A stretch of 64,000 bases of DNA from Trema orientale (Eukaryota > Streptophyta > Magnoliopsida > Rosales > Cannabaceae): NCBI GenBank assembly GCA_002914845.1, contig JXTC01000012.1, forward strand, positions 1,076,556 to 1,140,555, in the 5' to 3' direction. Within the stretch, counting starts at the first letter, position 1. Each line of letters opens with the position of its first letter. Shown here piece by piece: positions 50,661 through 63,639 of this stretch. Under the pieces are notes generated by a model. The model ran no database searches. It saw only the letters and a program-made list of their open reading frames with translations, and was not told where the DNA came from. The translations under genes were made by a program, and so were the position numbers.

Positions 50661-50915
50661 CTATTTAATACAACCCGTCTCTTCATCTGTGGAGACAACC
50701 AATCTGTCTATGCATCTCTAAAGACCAAGAAACACTTACTTCCCATTCATAAACACAGAGAGAGAAAACGAGAGTCAAAGATTGATTAAGAGAGTGATAA
50801 GAGTGCTCTCCACGAGAGTATCTCTCAACCGGGAAAACAACATTATTCTTCGGAAATTACCATCAAAACAAGAATTTTTCGATCATCATCATCATCATCA
50901 TCATTAGCCATCATC
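50661..50915 (+). promoter_or_regulatory. Probable core promoter and 5' leader of the MATE gene
   Basis: CTATTTAATA at 50661-50670 is the best-placed TATA-like box. A start of transcription about 30 bp on would give a leader of roughly 220 bases with GA-rich tracts and a (CAT)n microsatellite (about 50883-50903) just before the start codon. A minimal upstream open frame (ATG CAT CTC TAA, 50710-50721) lies in the leader and could affect translation. Confidence 0.45.
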
Positions 50916-50927
50916 ATGTGTAATCCA

Positions 50928-50961
<34 letters not shown>

Positions 50962-52571
50962 ATTCCTCCACAACCAAAGAAGCAGAGCATAAACAGACTC
51001 AAGCCCATCTCTACTTCGATCTTTTAGCCCTACCCAATACCATTAAAGATCCAGAAAAGACGACCACCACCACCACCATAAAAGCTCATCATGACCACCA
51101 ATACGAGGAAACCCCAAAACTCAGGGATGAGATACTGAGCGAAGCCAAATCCCTCTTCAACTTGGCCTTCCCCATAGCCCTCACGGCTCTCATTCTCTAC
51201 TCCCGCTCGATCCTCTCCATGCTCTTCCTCGGCCACCTCGGCGACCTCCAACTCGCCGCCGGCTCACTCGCCATCGCGTTCGCCAACATCACCGGCTACT
51301 CTGTCCTGTCCGGCCTAGCCCTCGGCATGGAGCCACTCTGCTCCCAGGCCTTCGGGGCCCGACGCCCCAAGCTCCTCTCCACCACCCTCCACCGCTCTGT
51401 TATCTTCCTCCTCGTTTCGTCCCTGCCCATTTCGCTTCTCTGGCTCAACATGTCCAGAATCCTGCTCTGCTTGAACCAGGACTCCCAAATCACACGTATG
51501 GCTCACACGTACCTCCTCTTCTCCCTCCCCGACCTCTTGACCAACTCATTCATCCACCCAATCCGCATTTACCTTCGCGCCCAGGGGATCACCGTCCCGC
51601 TCACTCTAGCTTCGCTCGCCGGAACGGTCCTCCACGTGCCACTCAACTTCCTCCTCGTGACCCGGCTCCGGCTCGGCGTGGCCGGCGTCGCCGCGGCCTC
51701 TTCGTCGGCTAACCTGTTCGTCCTCCTCTGTTTGGTGGCCTACGTCTGGCGCTCCGGCTCGCACGAGCCGACTTGGACGGCGCCGAGCCGGGAGTGCCTG
51801 ACGGGTTGGAAGCCGCTGCTGCGGCTAGCCGCTCCGAGCTGCGTCTCGGTGTGCCTGGAGTGGTGGTGGTACGAGATCATGATAGTGCTGTGCGGGCTCC
51901 TCTCGGACCCGAAATCAACGGTCGCCTCGATGGGGGTGCTTATCCAAACGACGTCGTTGATCTACGTCTTCCCGTCGTCGCTCGGGTTCGCGGTCTCGAC
52001 CCGGGTCGGGAACGAACTCGGGGCGGACCGCCCGAACAGGGCGAGGCTATCGGCTGCGGTGGCGGTGTTGGTGGCCTTCGTGACGGGCCTATCAGCGATG
52101 GGTTTCGCGTACGGGATGAGGGACACGTGGGGAAGGATGTTCACGAGCGACGCGGAGATCCTACGGCTGACGTCTGCGGCCCTGCCGATCCTAGGGCTGT
52201 GCGAGCTTGGGAACTGTCCGCAGACCGTGGGGTGTGGGGTCCTCAGGGGTAGCGCGCGCCCGTGCACCGCGGCTAACGTGAACGTGAGCGCATTCTATCT
52301 GGTGGGAATGCCCGTGGCTATTGGGCTGAGCTTTTGGGTCGGGGTTGGGTTTTGTGGGCTCTGGGTGGGGTTGCTATCGGCCCAGATGTGTTGCGCTGGG
52401 CTGATGCTGTATGTTGTTGGGACCACAGACTGGGATATCCAAGCTAAGAGGGCCCAATTGCTAACATGCGCCGGGTGTGGAGACGACAACACTACACTAC
52501 CACTGAGTAGCGATTGTAAGGGTAGTGATGAAGAACAACCATTAATTTGCATTGTGGTGACTTCACCTTGA
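50916..52571 (+). CDS. DTX/MATE-family multidrug and toxic compound efflux transporter
   Basis: This single-exon gene encodes a 551-residue integral membrane carrier of the MATE family, which exports organic compounds in exchange for protons or sodium; plant members sit in plasma, vacuolar or endosomal membranes. Residues 1-70 are a hydrophilic, Thr-rich tail of low complexity, starting MCNPN. About twelve hydrophobic segments follow from residue 80 to 503 in two MATE repeats. Family signatures include SMLFLGHLGDLQLAAGSLAI (101-120), NITGYSVLSGLALGMEPLCS (124-143), CVSVCLEWWWYEIMIVLCGL (309-328) and GNCPQTVGCGVLRGSARP (432-449). The WWWYE and GNCPQT motifs and the lack of introns point to the Arabidopsis DTX48-DTX51 subgroup, whose members affect organ growth, iron handling or hormone responses; the substrate here is unknown. 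The ATG at 50916 follows a CAT repeat. The frame is intact and GC-rich against AT-rich flanks. Confidence 0.96.
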
Positions 52572-54650
52572 TAACCCTCAACGACCAAATTAGTAACCCA
52601 AATATGTAACTTTTGTTTTAGTTTTTTTGTTAACATTTTTCAAAAACAATTTTAATTTCACTTTGATTGTGAAGTACCATATATTTTTTTTTATTTGTTT
52701 ATTTATGTTTATTCTATTTAAAAAAGATAACAAGGACATTTACTCACTATTCAATTGGTAAATAGTATTAAATATAATTGTGGTAAGTTTCATTGCACTA
52801 ATTGAATAGTAACAAATCACTTATCACATGTATTGTTACAAAAATTTTGATAAATTAGTTAGAATACCTAGCATTGTCCTTTTTTAAAATTTTACTATTG
52901 TTTTGGTTCTAAGAATTATTTATAAATTGTTATAATTTATTATCTAAAATGCGATGATCACTTTCTAGTCTCATTATTTGACATGTAGTCTATACTAAAA
53001 TATCTTAATATTTTAGCAATGTAATAAAGTAAAATTTACATGTCAAACAGTGAGATAGAGAGTAGCATTAGTGATCATCATTTACTATTTACCTCAACTA
53101 GGGTAATGTGCTCAATAATTGTATGCAAAAATTGGACTGAAACTGACACAAAACAACCAATAGTATGAAAAAAAAAAATTAAGTTACTTAAGCATTTTTT
53201 TTCTTTTATTAAGGATGCTTCTATTCCAGTGAACCAACTATTATTTGAGAATTAATGGTAAAAACGTTAAGCGACATTAAGTATTCAAATTAACTACCGG
53301 ACAATGTCCCTAAATCTCAGTTCAGACCGCATCATTTTTAAATTTTATTTTCACTTTAAGAAAAGGAGATTGAACTCAAATTTCTTGCAGCCACAAATTA
53401 TTCTTTTTGTTAACTAAGAAAAAAAGAATCATAAATGGAGTGGGGGAAACTTGTCCATATTAGCTAAACTTATGTTCATGTTCATAGGCCAATATGAGAT
53501 TTTCAATGGGCAGAAAAGTAAAAGTGTGGAGTGCAATTGGGAAATGTCTCAGAGATTCGGACATGTTTGATCTTTTTCTTTCATGTTTTGGTTGGGTAGG
53601 CAAAGGTCCCTTGGCAAAAAGTATCCTTTTATCTCCAATTACAAGACGCCACATGGCAGCACTGAAATCCCCATCACGTCAGATCATCAGGTCAAGCTCA
53701 ACACAGGAGAAATAGAGAGACTTATTGCAAGCCTAATAATTGGGCTAACATGGTCCAGTTGGGCAGCGACTCGACTCAATTGGTGCACATCAAAGTTCCA
53801 GCTTATCCTTTTTCTGCCTGCTTTTTTCTCCCTGTTGGCCCCTTGTTTCTTTTCCTTTTTCATTTTATTTTATTTATTTATTTATTTGAAAAAATGAAGA
53901 TAAATATATAAATATACATGTATACATATATACATATATAGTCTTTCTAGCTTGAATGACACGGACTTGTTACTCATAAAAATAGTGGTACTGATCAAAA
54001 TGGTGGCGACGATAAAAAGATGATAGTGACACCGATAGAGACGGCGGCAATTCCCTCACTTAACGGCTATAAATTGTATTCTCAATTTCTCACGTCATTT
54101 GTCCTTAAAATGCTGACTAGATTCTGTTTTGACTATTTTATCCATTATCAGCCGTAATTTGTGGCTTGATGGTAATTTTATTCTTTTTTACCAATGGGAA
54201 TTTTAAGTTCAAATCTCCTCTCTTTTTATCATGGTATTAATGGTAAGCTACTTAGGTAGCATTTACTTGAGAAAATTATATCAATTGGAAACGGAACTTT
54301 TGGAGTTATAATGGCGTAGTGGGATGGAAAGAAGAAGGGTGCACATGGCTGATTTGAAATGATCCATCTCAACGACGTCATTAATGGGTTTCAACATGTA
54401 TTTGCCTTGTAGTTAGGGGACCGACTTTCTAATAAACCTTCTTTTCTTCTTTTTGGCCGGTTTCTAACAGATTAGTCAGATCACAACCACTTAAAAAAAA
54501 AAAAAATACTTGGAATTCATCATAATATGTATATAGAATTTGTTATTACTTTGAAGTATGAGAAAAATAAAATAAAATTCCCACACTAAAAACTGAGTCA
54601 ATGAAAAAAAAAAAAATTGTGATGTTAGCTACTAAAAATATATATAAATT
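52572..54650. other. MATE 3' flank and intergenic DNA
   Basis: The first few hundred bases are probably 3' UTR (T-rich, AATTTTAATTT-like runs). A less AT-rich stretch at 53480-53830 has overlapping short frames (up to 104 codons) on both strands without motifs. No gene is called. Confidence 0.45.
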
Positions 54651-54652
54651 AT

Positions 54653-54826
54653 GGGCGCATCTACAGTAGAGGCGCCCCTATATAGGGCCCTGTCTATTCA
54701 CCGTTGGATGGGAATCGGTATATAAATAGATTCTCCACAGATTCCCGTTATTCCCCACAGATTCCCATCCATCGATAATTAAGACATGACCTTACGTAGG
54801 GACGCCTCTACTGTAGACGCACCCCC
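54653..54826. mobile_element. Palindromic MITE (fold-back element)
   Basis: The left arm GGCGCATCTACAGTAGAGGC and the right arm read on the other strand, GGTGCGTCTACAGTAGAGGC, are nearly identical. The match continues through CCCTA and TGGATGGGAATC to give arms of about 75 bp around a short centre, which repeats ACAGATTCCC. The whole 174-bp unit would fold into one hairpin. GC content is much higher than in the flanks. No clear target duplication was found, so the superfamily is not assigned. Confidence 0.8.
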
Positions 54827-57800
54827 TAATAAAATTACAAGAATTAGATCACAATATAATGAACCGTAATGAAAAAGTTCATTAGCGTAACATGTTATAA
54901 TAGTTTCGTTATTTTTGTTTCACAGGACGTACGTAGCACTATATAAGGCAGTCAAAGTTCTTAATCTATACATTCATAAAAGTCCAAAATTCAAGTGGTT
55001 CATTTTCATCCATATATATTTTATGGATGGATAAAGCTAGATAACAGTACTAGCTAGATGAATGGCTACAGCTTTTATATATGTGTGGATATACATACAC
55101 ATATACACACAACACATACATACACATCAAAGAGGCCCCCCCTAAAAAAACTGCAGAGAAGAGCACCATGGAAGGGGCAGGGCAGCTCTGAGAAGGCAAA
55201 AACAAAAGAAGGTCTTGTCTGTTATTAAGCAGCAAAAACTCTTGTGCAGAAAGCGCACGAGGGGGGGTTGGGGAGGGGTTCAGACCCACCTTTATGTCGT
55301 TCAGTTCATTTTTGTTTGTTTTCTTTCGTACACTTGTGTCATACGAACTAATGAATGCTCATTCATTTATTAGTTAATATCTCTACATCACCAAAAACAT
55401 TAAATAGGGGCTTTTGTCATGAAGCGCAATTCTGAAAAACAATACTTGCTTTTGTAGGAGTTTTCTTTAGAATAAAACGGGAGGAAAAAAAACCCACTGT
55501 TATAAATCTATAATACCATCCTTTAATTCTGTAATTACGAAAATATTCACTCATTTAATCTCAAACATGCATAAGCATACGTATCTGATGATTCTGATCC
55601 CATCTGGTCACTGTCACTTCTTCAAATTTTTTGCTTTCCTTTTGGTTTTTATAAAAACTGATTTTGCTAATATGGCAAATTTGTATTAAAATTTGAAAAC
55701 ATGCATACTGGACCGACTAGACAGTAGTGGGCTCCCTACCCATCAAATCCCATAAAAATTTGTACTCAAAAATCTCTGAATACCCCGAAACAAAATTGTT
55801 TTCCAAACTGACACTTAAATAAGTTCCTCGGGCAATTCTGAATTTCTCGTTTCCCATCACTATAGTTAGCCTTGTTACCCCGTATCTGTGCTTTATGTGG
55901 TGTGTAATGTGTATAACATATATCTAAGATACGTTCTAAAATTAGTATTTAGTACCTGCGGCTTGGTGTGACGTCAAAAGATTCCATTCTTAACTAGTAA
56001 CTAAATAATAACCATAAACAAACTAATTCAACTTTTTATCTCGAGTTATATATTTGCAACTTCACGCGGTGGATTATTATGCATGAGATAAAAGAGATAT
56101 GATATCAATATGTAATTATTAGCCGTTTATAATCTATGTTATCATAAACTTTCCAGATATACACGTATACGTGTGTTGTACGTTGTTTTGTGGGTTTTGT
56201 CACTTAATTGTGGTGTAGCTTGTACGGCATGTAAAGCCAACTGATCTTGCCATAGATTGGTTGACATTTCACTTTCAGAGGTCTCATAATTCGACTATGA
56301 ACTGTAAAGAGCTACATAAGCCTAGGAAAAGAAATTCTTGTAGTAAATGAATATTATGAGGCTATATATAGTACTAGACATAGACCTCTATACGTAGCTA
56401 TAGCTAGCTATTAATTATGACGGTTTGTTGAATATAATATATAAATATATATATAGACGTACGTACACAAGAATAAATGTAAGCTATGAAGGTTTTGTAC
56501 TCAATTATGAATGTCGGGAGATCCTAATCTAATATATCACATCCAACAGAATCATTTTCTCTCATCGTATTTGATGTACCATATCTCGTTTTCACATGGT
56601 ACTGCTCGTCTAAACCAATCCTACTCTGCCATTTGTTCAGGCAGGCAAAAGATTAGATCGGTATTGTTAGTTTAATTCGATTGTTAAGTTGATGCTTCTA
56701 CTAATGGTATCTACTATCTACTACTAAGCTAGCCAAGCATGCAAATATATAGCATGGTCCATATGTGCAATTGCCATGCACTTTAGCAAAAAGGATCAGT
56801 GTGATATTTTATCGGTAGTTAATTCTGTTATCTGTTTGATGTGATCACCAAAATATCAAACACGATGCGTGAGAATATTCTTATATTCATATGCGCTATA
56901 ACCAAAAAAAAAAAGTCAGTATATATTTTATATATATGTCATGTTATCTCGAAACAATTTAAGTTTGAGATAAAATCACTGCATACCATAATTCTAATTT
57001 ACATATGTATTATTCATCTTTTTCAACAAACACCATGATATTCTAACTTCAAATCACTTATATACGGGAATTCTAATTATTTACCCCAAAAATTGGAAGT
57101 TAGTTAATTGAAAATATTACTTCTATGGCCCCAATTATAAGACGAGTCTCAAATATGCTAATATTCCAAATTATGTTTTTTTTCGGTAAGTTGTTAAACT
57201 TTCAAATATTACATTCTACTATCTGAACTATCTATGTCTTTAGTTGGTAGAATGATCATTCCTGTGTTTATAAAATTAAAAAGGGGAAAAAAAAAGATAA
57301 ATATCAAACAAACACAGAGAACAAAGAAAGGGGAAAAAAAATCTAAAATCTCAAGACAGCATCATTCTAGATTATCATGCATCTCACATGGTGTCTGCCC
57401 TTTAGAGCAACCACTCCCCATATCTGTTCATCACTACCTTCTCTCTTGTCCCCTTATCTCAAAAACTCTCCTAACTTGTCTAGACATTTTTTTTCCACCC
57501 CCTGGCCATTCCTTGATACCCCCAACACTGTACCATTCCCACACAAAGTCACACCCATCATTCCTGTCTATCCATACATAGCTACCAAAGAAAACCCTAG
57601 GCTTAGGGCTACCTATCCTTAGCCATGGGATATATATCATATGTTGACTTTTCGTAGGTTGAGTTGGGGCATCACCAAGTTGGCTCTCATTGTCCACCTT
57701 TCAAGTAACAAGAATATTTACCACATTTTTTTCAGTACTATTTTTTCTCTCAAACCAAAGTATTCTGTTTTCATGAGAATAAATAAGTATATATAGATAC

Positions 57801-59015
57801 ATCTGCATGATATTTTTAATTAATTTGAACGATCACTTATCTCCAATATGGCATGACATGTCTCCCTTCTGGAGGTACTCATCCCTCTTCACACATGGCA
57901 ATGGTGAGGTAAATATATATGTATAACCATATCTGTGTATATATGTTTTCAGTGTGTTAGGTCTGATGTTGTTTACACATTCACCCATCATTTAATACCC
58001 CTTGAAATGTCGACATTTCTGGCCCCATTTCCTAGATGTGGGTGATAATACTTAATGCATACCACTTGATCAGAAAATTAAACGTAAAAAAAAAAAATTA
58101 TATCAAATGATATAAAAGACATGCACATATGAATCCAGGGGTTACAGTATTGTGTGGTTTGTGTTCTGTTTGTTTAAAAATGTAATAGACTTGTGCAAAT
58201 AGATTCTTTGTGTTGGACTTTTAGGGGCCCGACTTGAAAATATCGGGGAATCATGAAAATGGAGTATATTGAAAATAACAAAAAATCTAGGCTCCAATGT
58301 ACCCTTGAAAATAATAGTATAATAGATCTTAGAGTTGTGCTATCTGTGTCGAGGAGTGGTAAAACATCCGTTAAAAGTGTCAGTCTCCACACAATCGTCA
58401 GTGGACAGGACTCGACATGGAGGACTGAAAAAGAGTTGTAATAACCCAGTTGGGACTTGGGATATGCACAACTTTTTTCAATGCTATTTGACATGTTTTG
58501 TTAGGTACATATCAACATGTTAAGAGTTTTTTTCTCTCCCATAATTCCTTCACGATGATTTGTTTTTTTCTCATATGTAAATCAACAGTTTTCAATTCCT
58601 ATAATATATTGTTGGCATGCATAATAAAGAAAGGATGAAACCATGCAACAGGATGACCCCAAAATAATTCTTTTATTTGATCATTAGTAGCACTACTAGT
58701 TACATATATAGAAGAAAGCGTATGTGACATTGTTTCTTGTGTTATGCGTGGTTTCATTCATATGTTATGGTAAAGTATATGGAATCAATAATCAAGTTCA
58801 AATAGGTCACTAATTGATTATTTACAATTCGATTTTTGTCTTCTTTTTATAAGCTTCTTATTTCAATTAGTATAGTGGGGGCTTTTACATTCAGGAAATC
58901 TACTAATAGTCTTATAGAGATAAAAAGGGTCTTATTCAAACTAATTTTAATTTCACCAATCTAAATCAACCTAAATATATCCTAATTAAAATACTCAAAT
59001 CTTCTTCTCTCTAAA
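54827..59015. other. Intergenic DNA, no gene recognised
   Basis: AT-rich spacer with TA tracts. The stretch 57340-57700 is GC-richer with overlapping frames on both strands, up to 115 codons, none with motifs. The stretch 58190-58500 has a distinct composition (GGGGCCCGAC, GTCAGTCTCCACACAATCG) that resembles LTR debris, but no borders were found. Confidence 0.45.
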
Positions 59016-59019
59016 CTAT

Positions 59020-59209
59020 GGGCCTGTTTGGGATAGCTTTTACTTTTTGAATTAAAAGTATAAAAAGATCTTCCTAAAAAAGATGGTAGGTCCATGCTTC
59101 TTTAAAAAGATCTTTTGGATAGAAAAAGATCTTCTAAAAATTCATCCAAACACTCCTAAAAGATCTTTTGAGCCATAAAAGATCTTTGAAAGCTGTGCCA
59201 AACAGCCCC
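59020..59209. mobile_element. Short MITE, hAT- or Harbinger-style ends
   Basis: The left end GGGCCTGTTTGGGATAGCTTT and the right end on the other strand, GGGGCTGTTTGGCACAGCTTT, are inverted repeats of about 21 bp. The 190-bp interior repeats AAAAGATCTT several times in both directions. I could not find a convincing target duplication. Confidence 0.7.
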
Positions 59210-59214
59210 ACATG

Positions 59215-61535
59215 ACTAGTCCAAGCTCTTCTAGTAGCCTCCTCTATGAATCTTCATCAATTTTCGATGGGATCGTATGGACTACATAGGATAATTATGG
59301 ATTTCGATTTTTTTTTTTGTTAAAAGAATTTCTAATTTTGTAAATAAGTTTTAATCTGTCTCAATATTTCATCATGGACTTAAAAAAAAATATAGTCAAA
59401 ATTGATAATACTAGTAGTATAGTGACAACATATGGATATATATATATAGGATTATTATCAAAAAAAAATCTCGGTTTTTTCATTTTATAGGGAAAAAAAT
59501 TGAGTTTATGATTATATCAGAAAAATGAACCTTATGTTTTTTATTTTTCATTTTAGCAAATAAAAAATCTTGAGTTCTACTTATATCAAATAAAACTTTT
59601 GGATTATAGAATCCAATCAAATTACTCTAAAAAATAAGTCAAAGGACTTATTTATCCTTGATATATAATGTCATGCTCGACTCTGTAAGGCTATTTTCGA
59701 TGCCAAGCAGAAGCGGAGGTAGTAGCGATCCAAAAGGCATATGCTCCCCCATAGGTTTGGAAATTCCTGTTAACATTTATGTAAAATTTTTAATGATTTG
59801 AGTGTTATCCTTACTAAATAGAGAAGATGAAACTTATATCCTTCCTTATATAGTCCGTTTTCTAATAAAGTATCTTCTGGGCCCCAAATATAATATGTGT
59901 ATAGAAAACAAAATAAATACAAAAAATTAATCATTTAAAGGAAAACAAAAAGAAATAAACAATATTATAATTATTTCAAAGCCACCCTTATTTTTCTCTC
60001 CCACCCCCTCTTCTAAGAAGACATGAAATTTTTTAATTTTAGTCAAATTTTTCATACATCTTTTAAAAAATTTTCAATTAATCATTGATAAAAACTTAAA
60101 ATATTTTTTTATTTTATTATCTACTTATAGTTTGTCTCAAAATTTTCTTTTTTGATTATGTAGTTGGTCTTTATGATGAGAAAACTATTTTTTTAATTGC
60201 CTTTTGTCAATAATCAAGGTTTACAAATCTAATTATCCTTAAGTTTTAACTATATATAAAAAGTTAAATATAATTATATTACACTTTGATATCCTAAAGC
60301 TTAAGCACAAGTTTATACATCAACAATAAATATTTTTATCAAGTATGTGTGAAGGTGTGAAAAGAATTAAAGTTTTATTATCTAATGTCAAACATTTATT
60401 TACGTATATCGATAGGGTATACTTTGCAAGAAAAGAATTATTTCTTGAGTTATAATTTGAATTCAAAATTTTATCTTGATTATCCCTATTAGAAAGAAAT
60501 TCTTTGGATTAAGTAGTGCCCCCACTGAAAAGCACAAAGCCAATAAAGGGTATTATATACATATGTATGTACATATGTTTTTTAAAAATAAATTCATAGA
60601 AAGAACAATACTTGTAACTCAAAAGATTATTAGCCTCACAAATATATAATAATTTTCATACATTAGTTTTTATTTTTATCTTTTTTTTTTCCTTTTAAAA
60701 AATGTGTAGATTATTATTATTTGTTCTTTTATAAATTAGGATGAATTCAGTTTTTTTTCTTTATTTTATTTTTTTGTTCATGGAAAGATTGAATTCACTT
60801 AAGTTAAATAGAAAAACTCAAAAGAGTCCCAAATTTTTATGGGCCACCAAGCCCATCACATCTAAAACATAAATTTTTAGCCTAATTTAATAAAAGTCCT
60901 TAATTTGCTATATACATAAAAAAAAAAAAAAAAAAAACAAACAGATGCTTGATGAATGGATCAGATTTACTTGTATGAATTGAAAAATAGATCTTCAATG
61001 ACCTTTGATAATAAAACTATTATACAAATATTTTTAAAGTAAGAAAACTCATTAGGGACAATTGTATTTAATAGCTATTAATTTTTTAAAATTTTTGTTA
61101 AGAGTCTAAGCCAACATTTCTGACTTTTGCCCTACCACTGAGATTAATTTGTGGTTTTGCCCCTATTTTCAAGCACCCCAATTCGGACAAAAACGATGTC
61201 ATTCTATATAAAAAATTCGGCATCTTTTACTTGAATAAGATATTAAAAAAATTCAAAAATATAAAATAACTAATCAAGAAGTTATTTTTTAATCATGTTA
61301 TATATTCTCGTATTTAAATTTTTGATCAAATGGTTGTTTAGAGCCAGTTTGACTGGATTTCAAAAGATTTTATTTGATATAAGCAGAAACTCAAAATTTT
61401 TATTGTTAGAATTAAAAAGATACAAGATTTTATTTAATGTATCTAGAAACCAAAGATTTTTATGGCTAGAATTAAAAAGAAAAAAAACAAAAAAACCTAA
61501 GATATGTTTTTTTTTTTTTTAAATAACACTATACA
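59215..61535. other. AT-rich intergenic DNA
   Basis: No gene is recognised. Two loosely repeated blocks near 61370-61500 share AGAAACxxAAxATTTTTAT and GAATTAAAAAGA. Homopolymer runs are frequent. Confidence 0.45.
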
Positions 61536-61540
61536 TGTAT

Positions 61541-61955
61541 GGTATAAATATATTCATAAATACCTGTTTTTAAAATCATATTTTCATAAATACCCATTTT
61601 TTAGTTTTATTTCATAAATACATGTTTTTATATCTTTTTGGGAGAAACGTAGACCACAACTGTTTTATACATAAAATAATACCATGGTATACATTTCATA
61701 CATTAAATGTGTACCGTGGTCTACATTTCATAAATAAAAATTACACTAAAAATTGGCACATATTTTAAAGTGTATACCATTCATATTTTACACATGAAAT
61801 GTGTACCTCATGGATAAAATTTATATTGTAAATGTGGACCACTCATATCTTGCATATGAAATGTAGACCATAAAAGCATATATTTTTGAAAGAAAAATTA
61901 AAAATGGGTATTTATGAAAATTTTTTTAAAAAATAGGTATTAGGTGTAAATTTCT
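61541..61955. mobile_element. Inverted-repeat element with internal tandem motif
   Basis: The left arm contains AATACCTGTTTTTAAAATC then TTTTCATAAATACCCATTTTT. The right arm on the opposite strand contains AATACCTATTTTTTAAAAA then TTTTCATAAATACCCATTTTT. The arms are about 55 bp. The interior carries repeated GTGTACC...ATAAAATG and GTAGACCA words, an internal tandem array. No transposase and no certain target duplication are seen. Confidence 0.7.
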
Positions 61956-62454
61956 CAATATATATTGCACTTGCTTGAGAGGAAAACTAGCGGGGAAATT
62001 GACGCAGGTAACTCTTTTTTGAGGCAAATGGACTTTTTTAATCTAATTTTTTAAAATGACTTTTCTAATCCAATTTAGAAAAGAAAAAGTCTAAAAAGTC
62101 CTTCAATTACATCGTCTGTTTGAAAAGAGCAAGTGGAAGAGTAACCTTTTTGATTAGTCACTCTCCTATTTTCGACCAAAAAAAGCACCTCCAAACCCCA
62201 TTACCGACCGTCAAAAACAGCTCCAAATCGACCCATCGTGGTCTTGGCCAAAACTCCCACGAGGCTGGGATTGGTCTCGGAAGGTATGGACTCTGCTATC
62301 ATATTCTTGATTTTTTTGTACAAAAATGGCGACCTCGGCATGCAAATCGACCACGAAGCGAACTTCGATCGGGAGCGACGACAACTTGGATTCGTCGAAT
62401 TAGAGCTCGGTTCACCATCGCTGACAGAGCCTCAGTCGATTCTCGCATCGGCTT
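61956..62454 (+). other. Flank 5' to the right-edge gene
   Basis: GC content rises from about 62100. An open frame 62120-62491 overlaps the proposed first exon in another frame and shows no motif. This part may be a 5' leader or an older repeat. Confidence 0.35.
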
Positions 62455-63493
62455 ATGGCTCTGGGGACCGATGGCTTTAATGAGGCCCTAGTTACTACAA
62501 GAGGGAGTTTTGTGAACATTGTTCGAGGCTCAGAGTTTCTGGAAATCGGTCTTGACGACCTCGTCGTCGAGTTCTTTGAGTCGTCTGGAGATAGAGGCTG
62601 CTCGAGTTCGCGTAACTCTGATGTTAGCCTGGCGAGTGGTTCAAGTGCGCCGCATAAGCGAGGGAGGTTAGTGGTGAGGCAGAGCTCGAGGTTGACTGGT
62701 GGTGATTAGAAATGGAGTGTTGGTAGTAATTCTGGTAGTAGTGGAGGAAGCAGGTAAATTCCCCCTCTTTTTTTTTTTTTTTTGCTTAAAACTTTTCTGG
62801 GTAATTGATTTCGAAAAGTTATAATAACTTGTATTAGTTTTGATCTTCAATTACTTCTTTAATCATGAAAGTTATGATTTTTCTTTTATAATGAAGTATA
62901 TCATGATATTTGTAGAACCCATATTTGTATATGATAAAGTCGTTTGTAGAACCCATAAGTGGTAAGTTGAGTCGTTTGTATTTTCATTTGTGTTGCTCTA
63001 CATAAAATAATTATGTGATATTATTTTTTTGTGCTGATTATGTTTGAATGGAATGTTAAACATATGTTGCTTGACCCTTCCATTTGCTTGGTTCATTCCA
63101 TTTCACCTTCTAGATATTGAAAGGAAGCTTGAAAGAATTGGGCCTTACTAGTAATTATCTGAGATGTACGTTATTAATTGGATTACGTTATTGATTAGAT
63201 TATTACATACATATTTGTGTTAGCAGATGCTGGTAAGCATTATTGATTAGCTTGGAACATTTGGCGTTTGTTATATTTTGCCATTTAGCAAAGGAGATCA
63301 TGATGAAGAATGGAGGCATTCAGTTGCTCCCATTCCTGCAGAAGAACTTACTGAGGCCACAGATGATGTGGATGATGAGATGGAAATAGCTCTGGATAAT
63401 GGTATTCTCCCGCCTCTTGGAGATCTGAATCTTGTTTTAGAAGATGACAATAATAAAGTTGTTGGGGATGAATTAATTGACTTTGACATAGAG
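62455..63493 (+). pseudogene. Two exons of an unidentified gene, first exon with in-frame stop
   Basis: Exon 1 (ATG at 62455) encodes a Ser/Arg-rich segment, with residues 18-42 being a mildly hydrophobic and acidic stretch and a later APHKRGR basic patch. It is interrupted by TAG at 62707-62709, but the frame continues beyond it as KWSVGSNSGSSGGS to a GT donor at 62754. Exon 2 (63289-63493) has an acceptor (CATTTAG) and a donor (GAG|GTATGG). It encodes an acidic 68-residue segment including EELTEATDDVDDEMEIALDN and GDLNLVLEDDN. The phases agree (two bases plus one, making Ser). This suggests one gene, now disabled by the stop, or a gene in which exon 1 is used differently. The rest would lie beyond 63493. 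I do not recognise the family. Confidence 0.45.
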
Positions 63494-63504
63494 GTATGGT
63501 TAAC

Positions 63505-63628
63505 TAGAATGCTTCAGTTCAAAAGCAGTGAAATTACATTTGCACAAACTAATTATTATAAATCTGTTTGTGAGCCTAGAATGCTTCAGTTCAAAAGCAA
63601 TGATCTAGAATGCTTCAATACAAAAGCG
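63505..63628. repeat. Three copies of a 23-bp word
   Basis: TAGAATGCTTCAGTTCAAAA and its continuation occur at 63505-63527, 63577-63599 and 63606-63628, the last with two changes. They lie just after the second proposed exon, in its intron. Confidence 0.85.
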
Positions 63629-63639
63629 GTGACTTTATA

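Noticed and set aside
51773-52252. A 159-codon open frame on the plus strand inside the MATE gene.
   Set aside because: It is an overlapping frame of the GC-rich MATE coding sequence without independent support.
57234-57697. Overlapping frames of 81-115 codons on both strands.
   Set aside because: No start context, splice site or family resemblance; probably caused by locally higher GC.
58190-58500. Possible LTR debris around GTCAGTCTCCACACAATCG.
   Set aside because: Composition is suggestive, but there are no paired ends, primer site or coding remnant.
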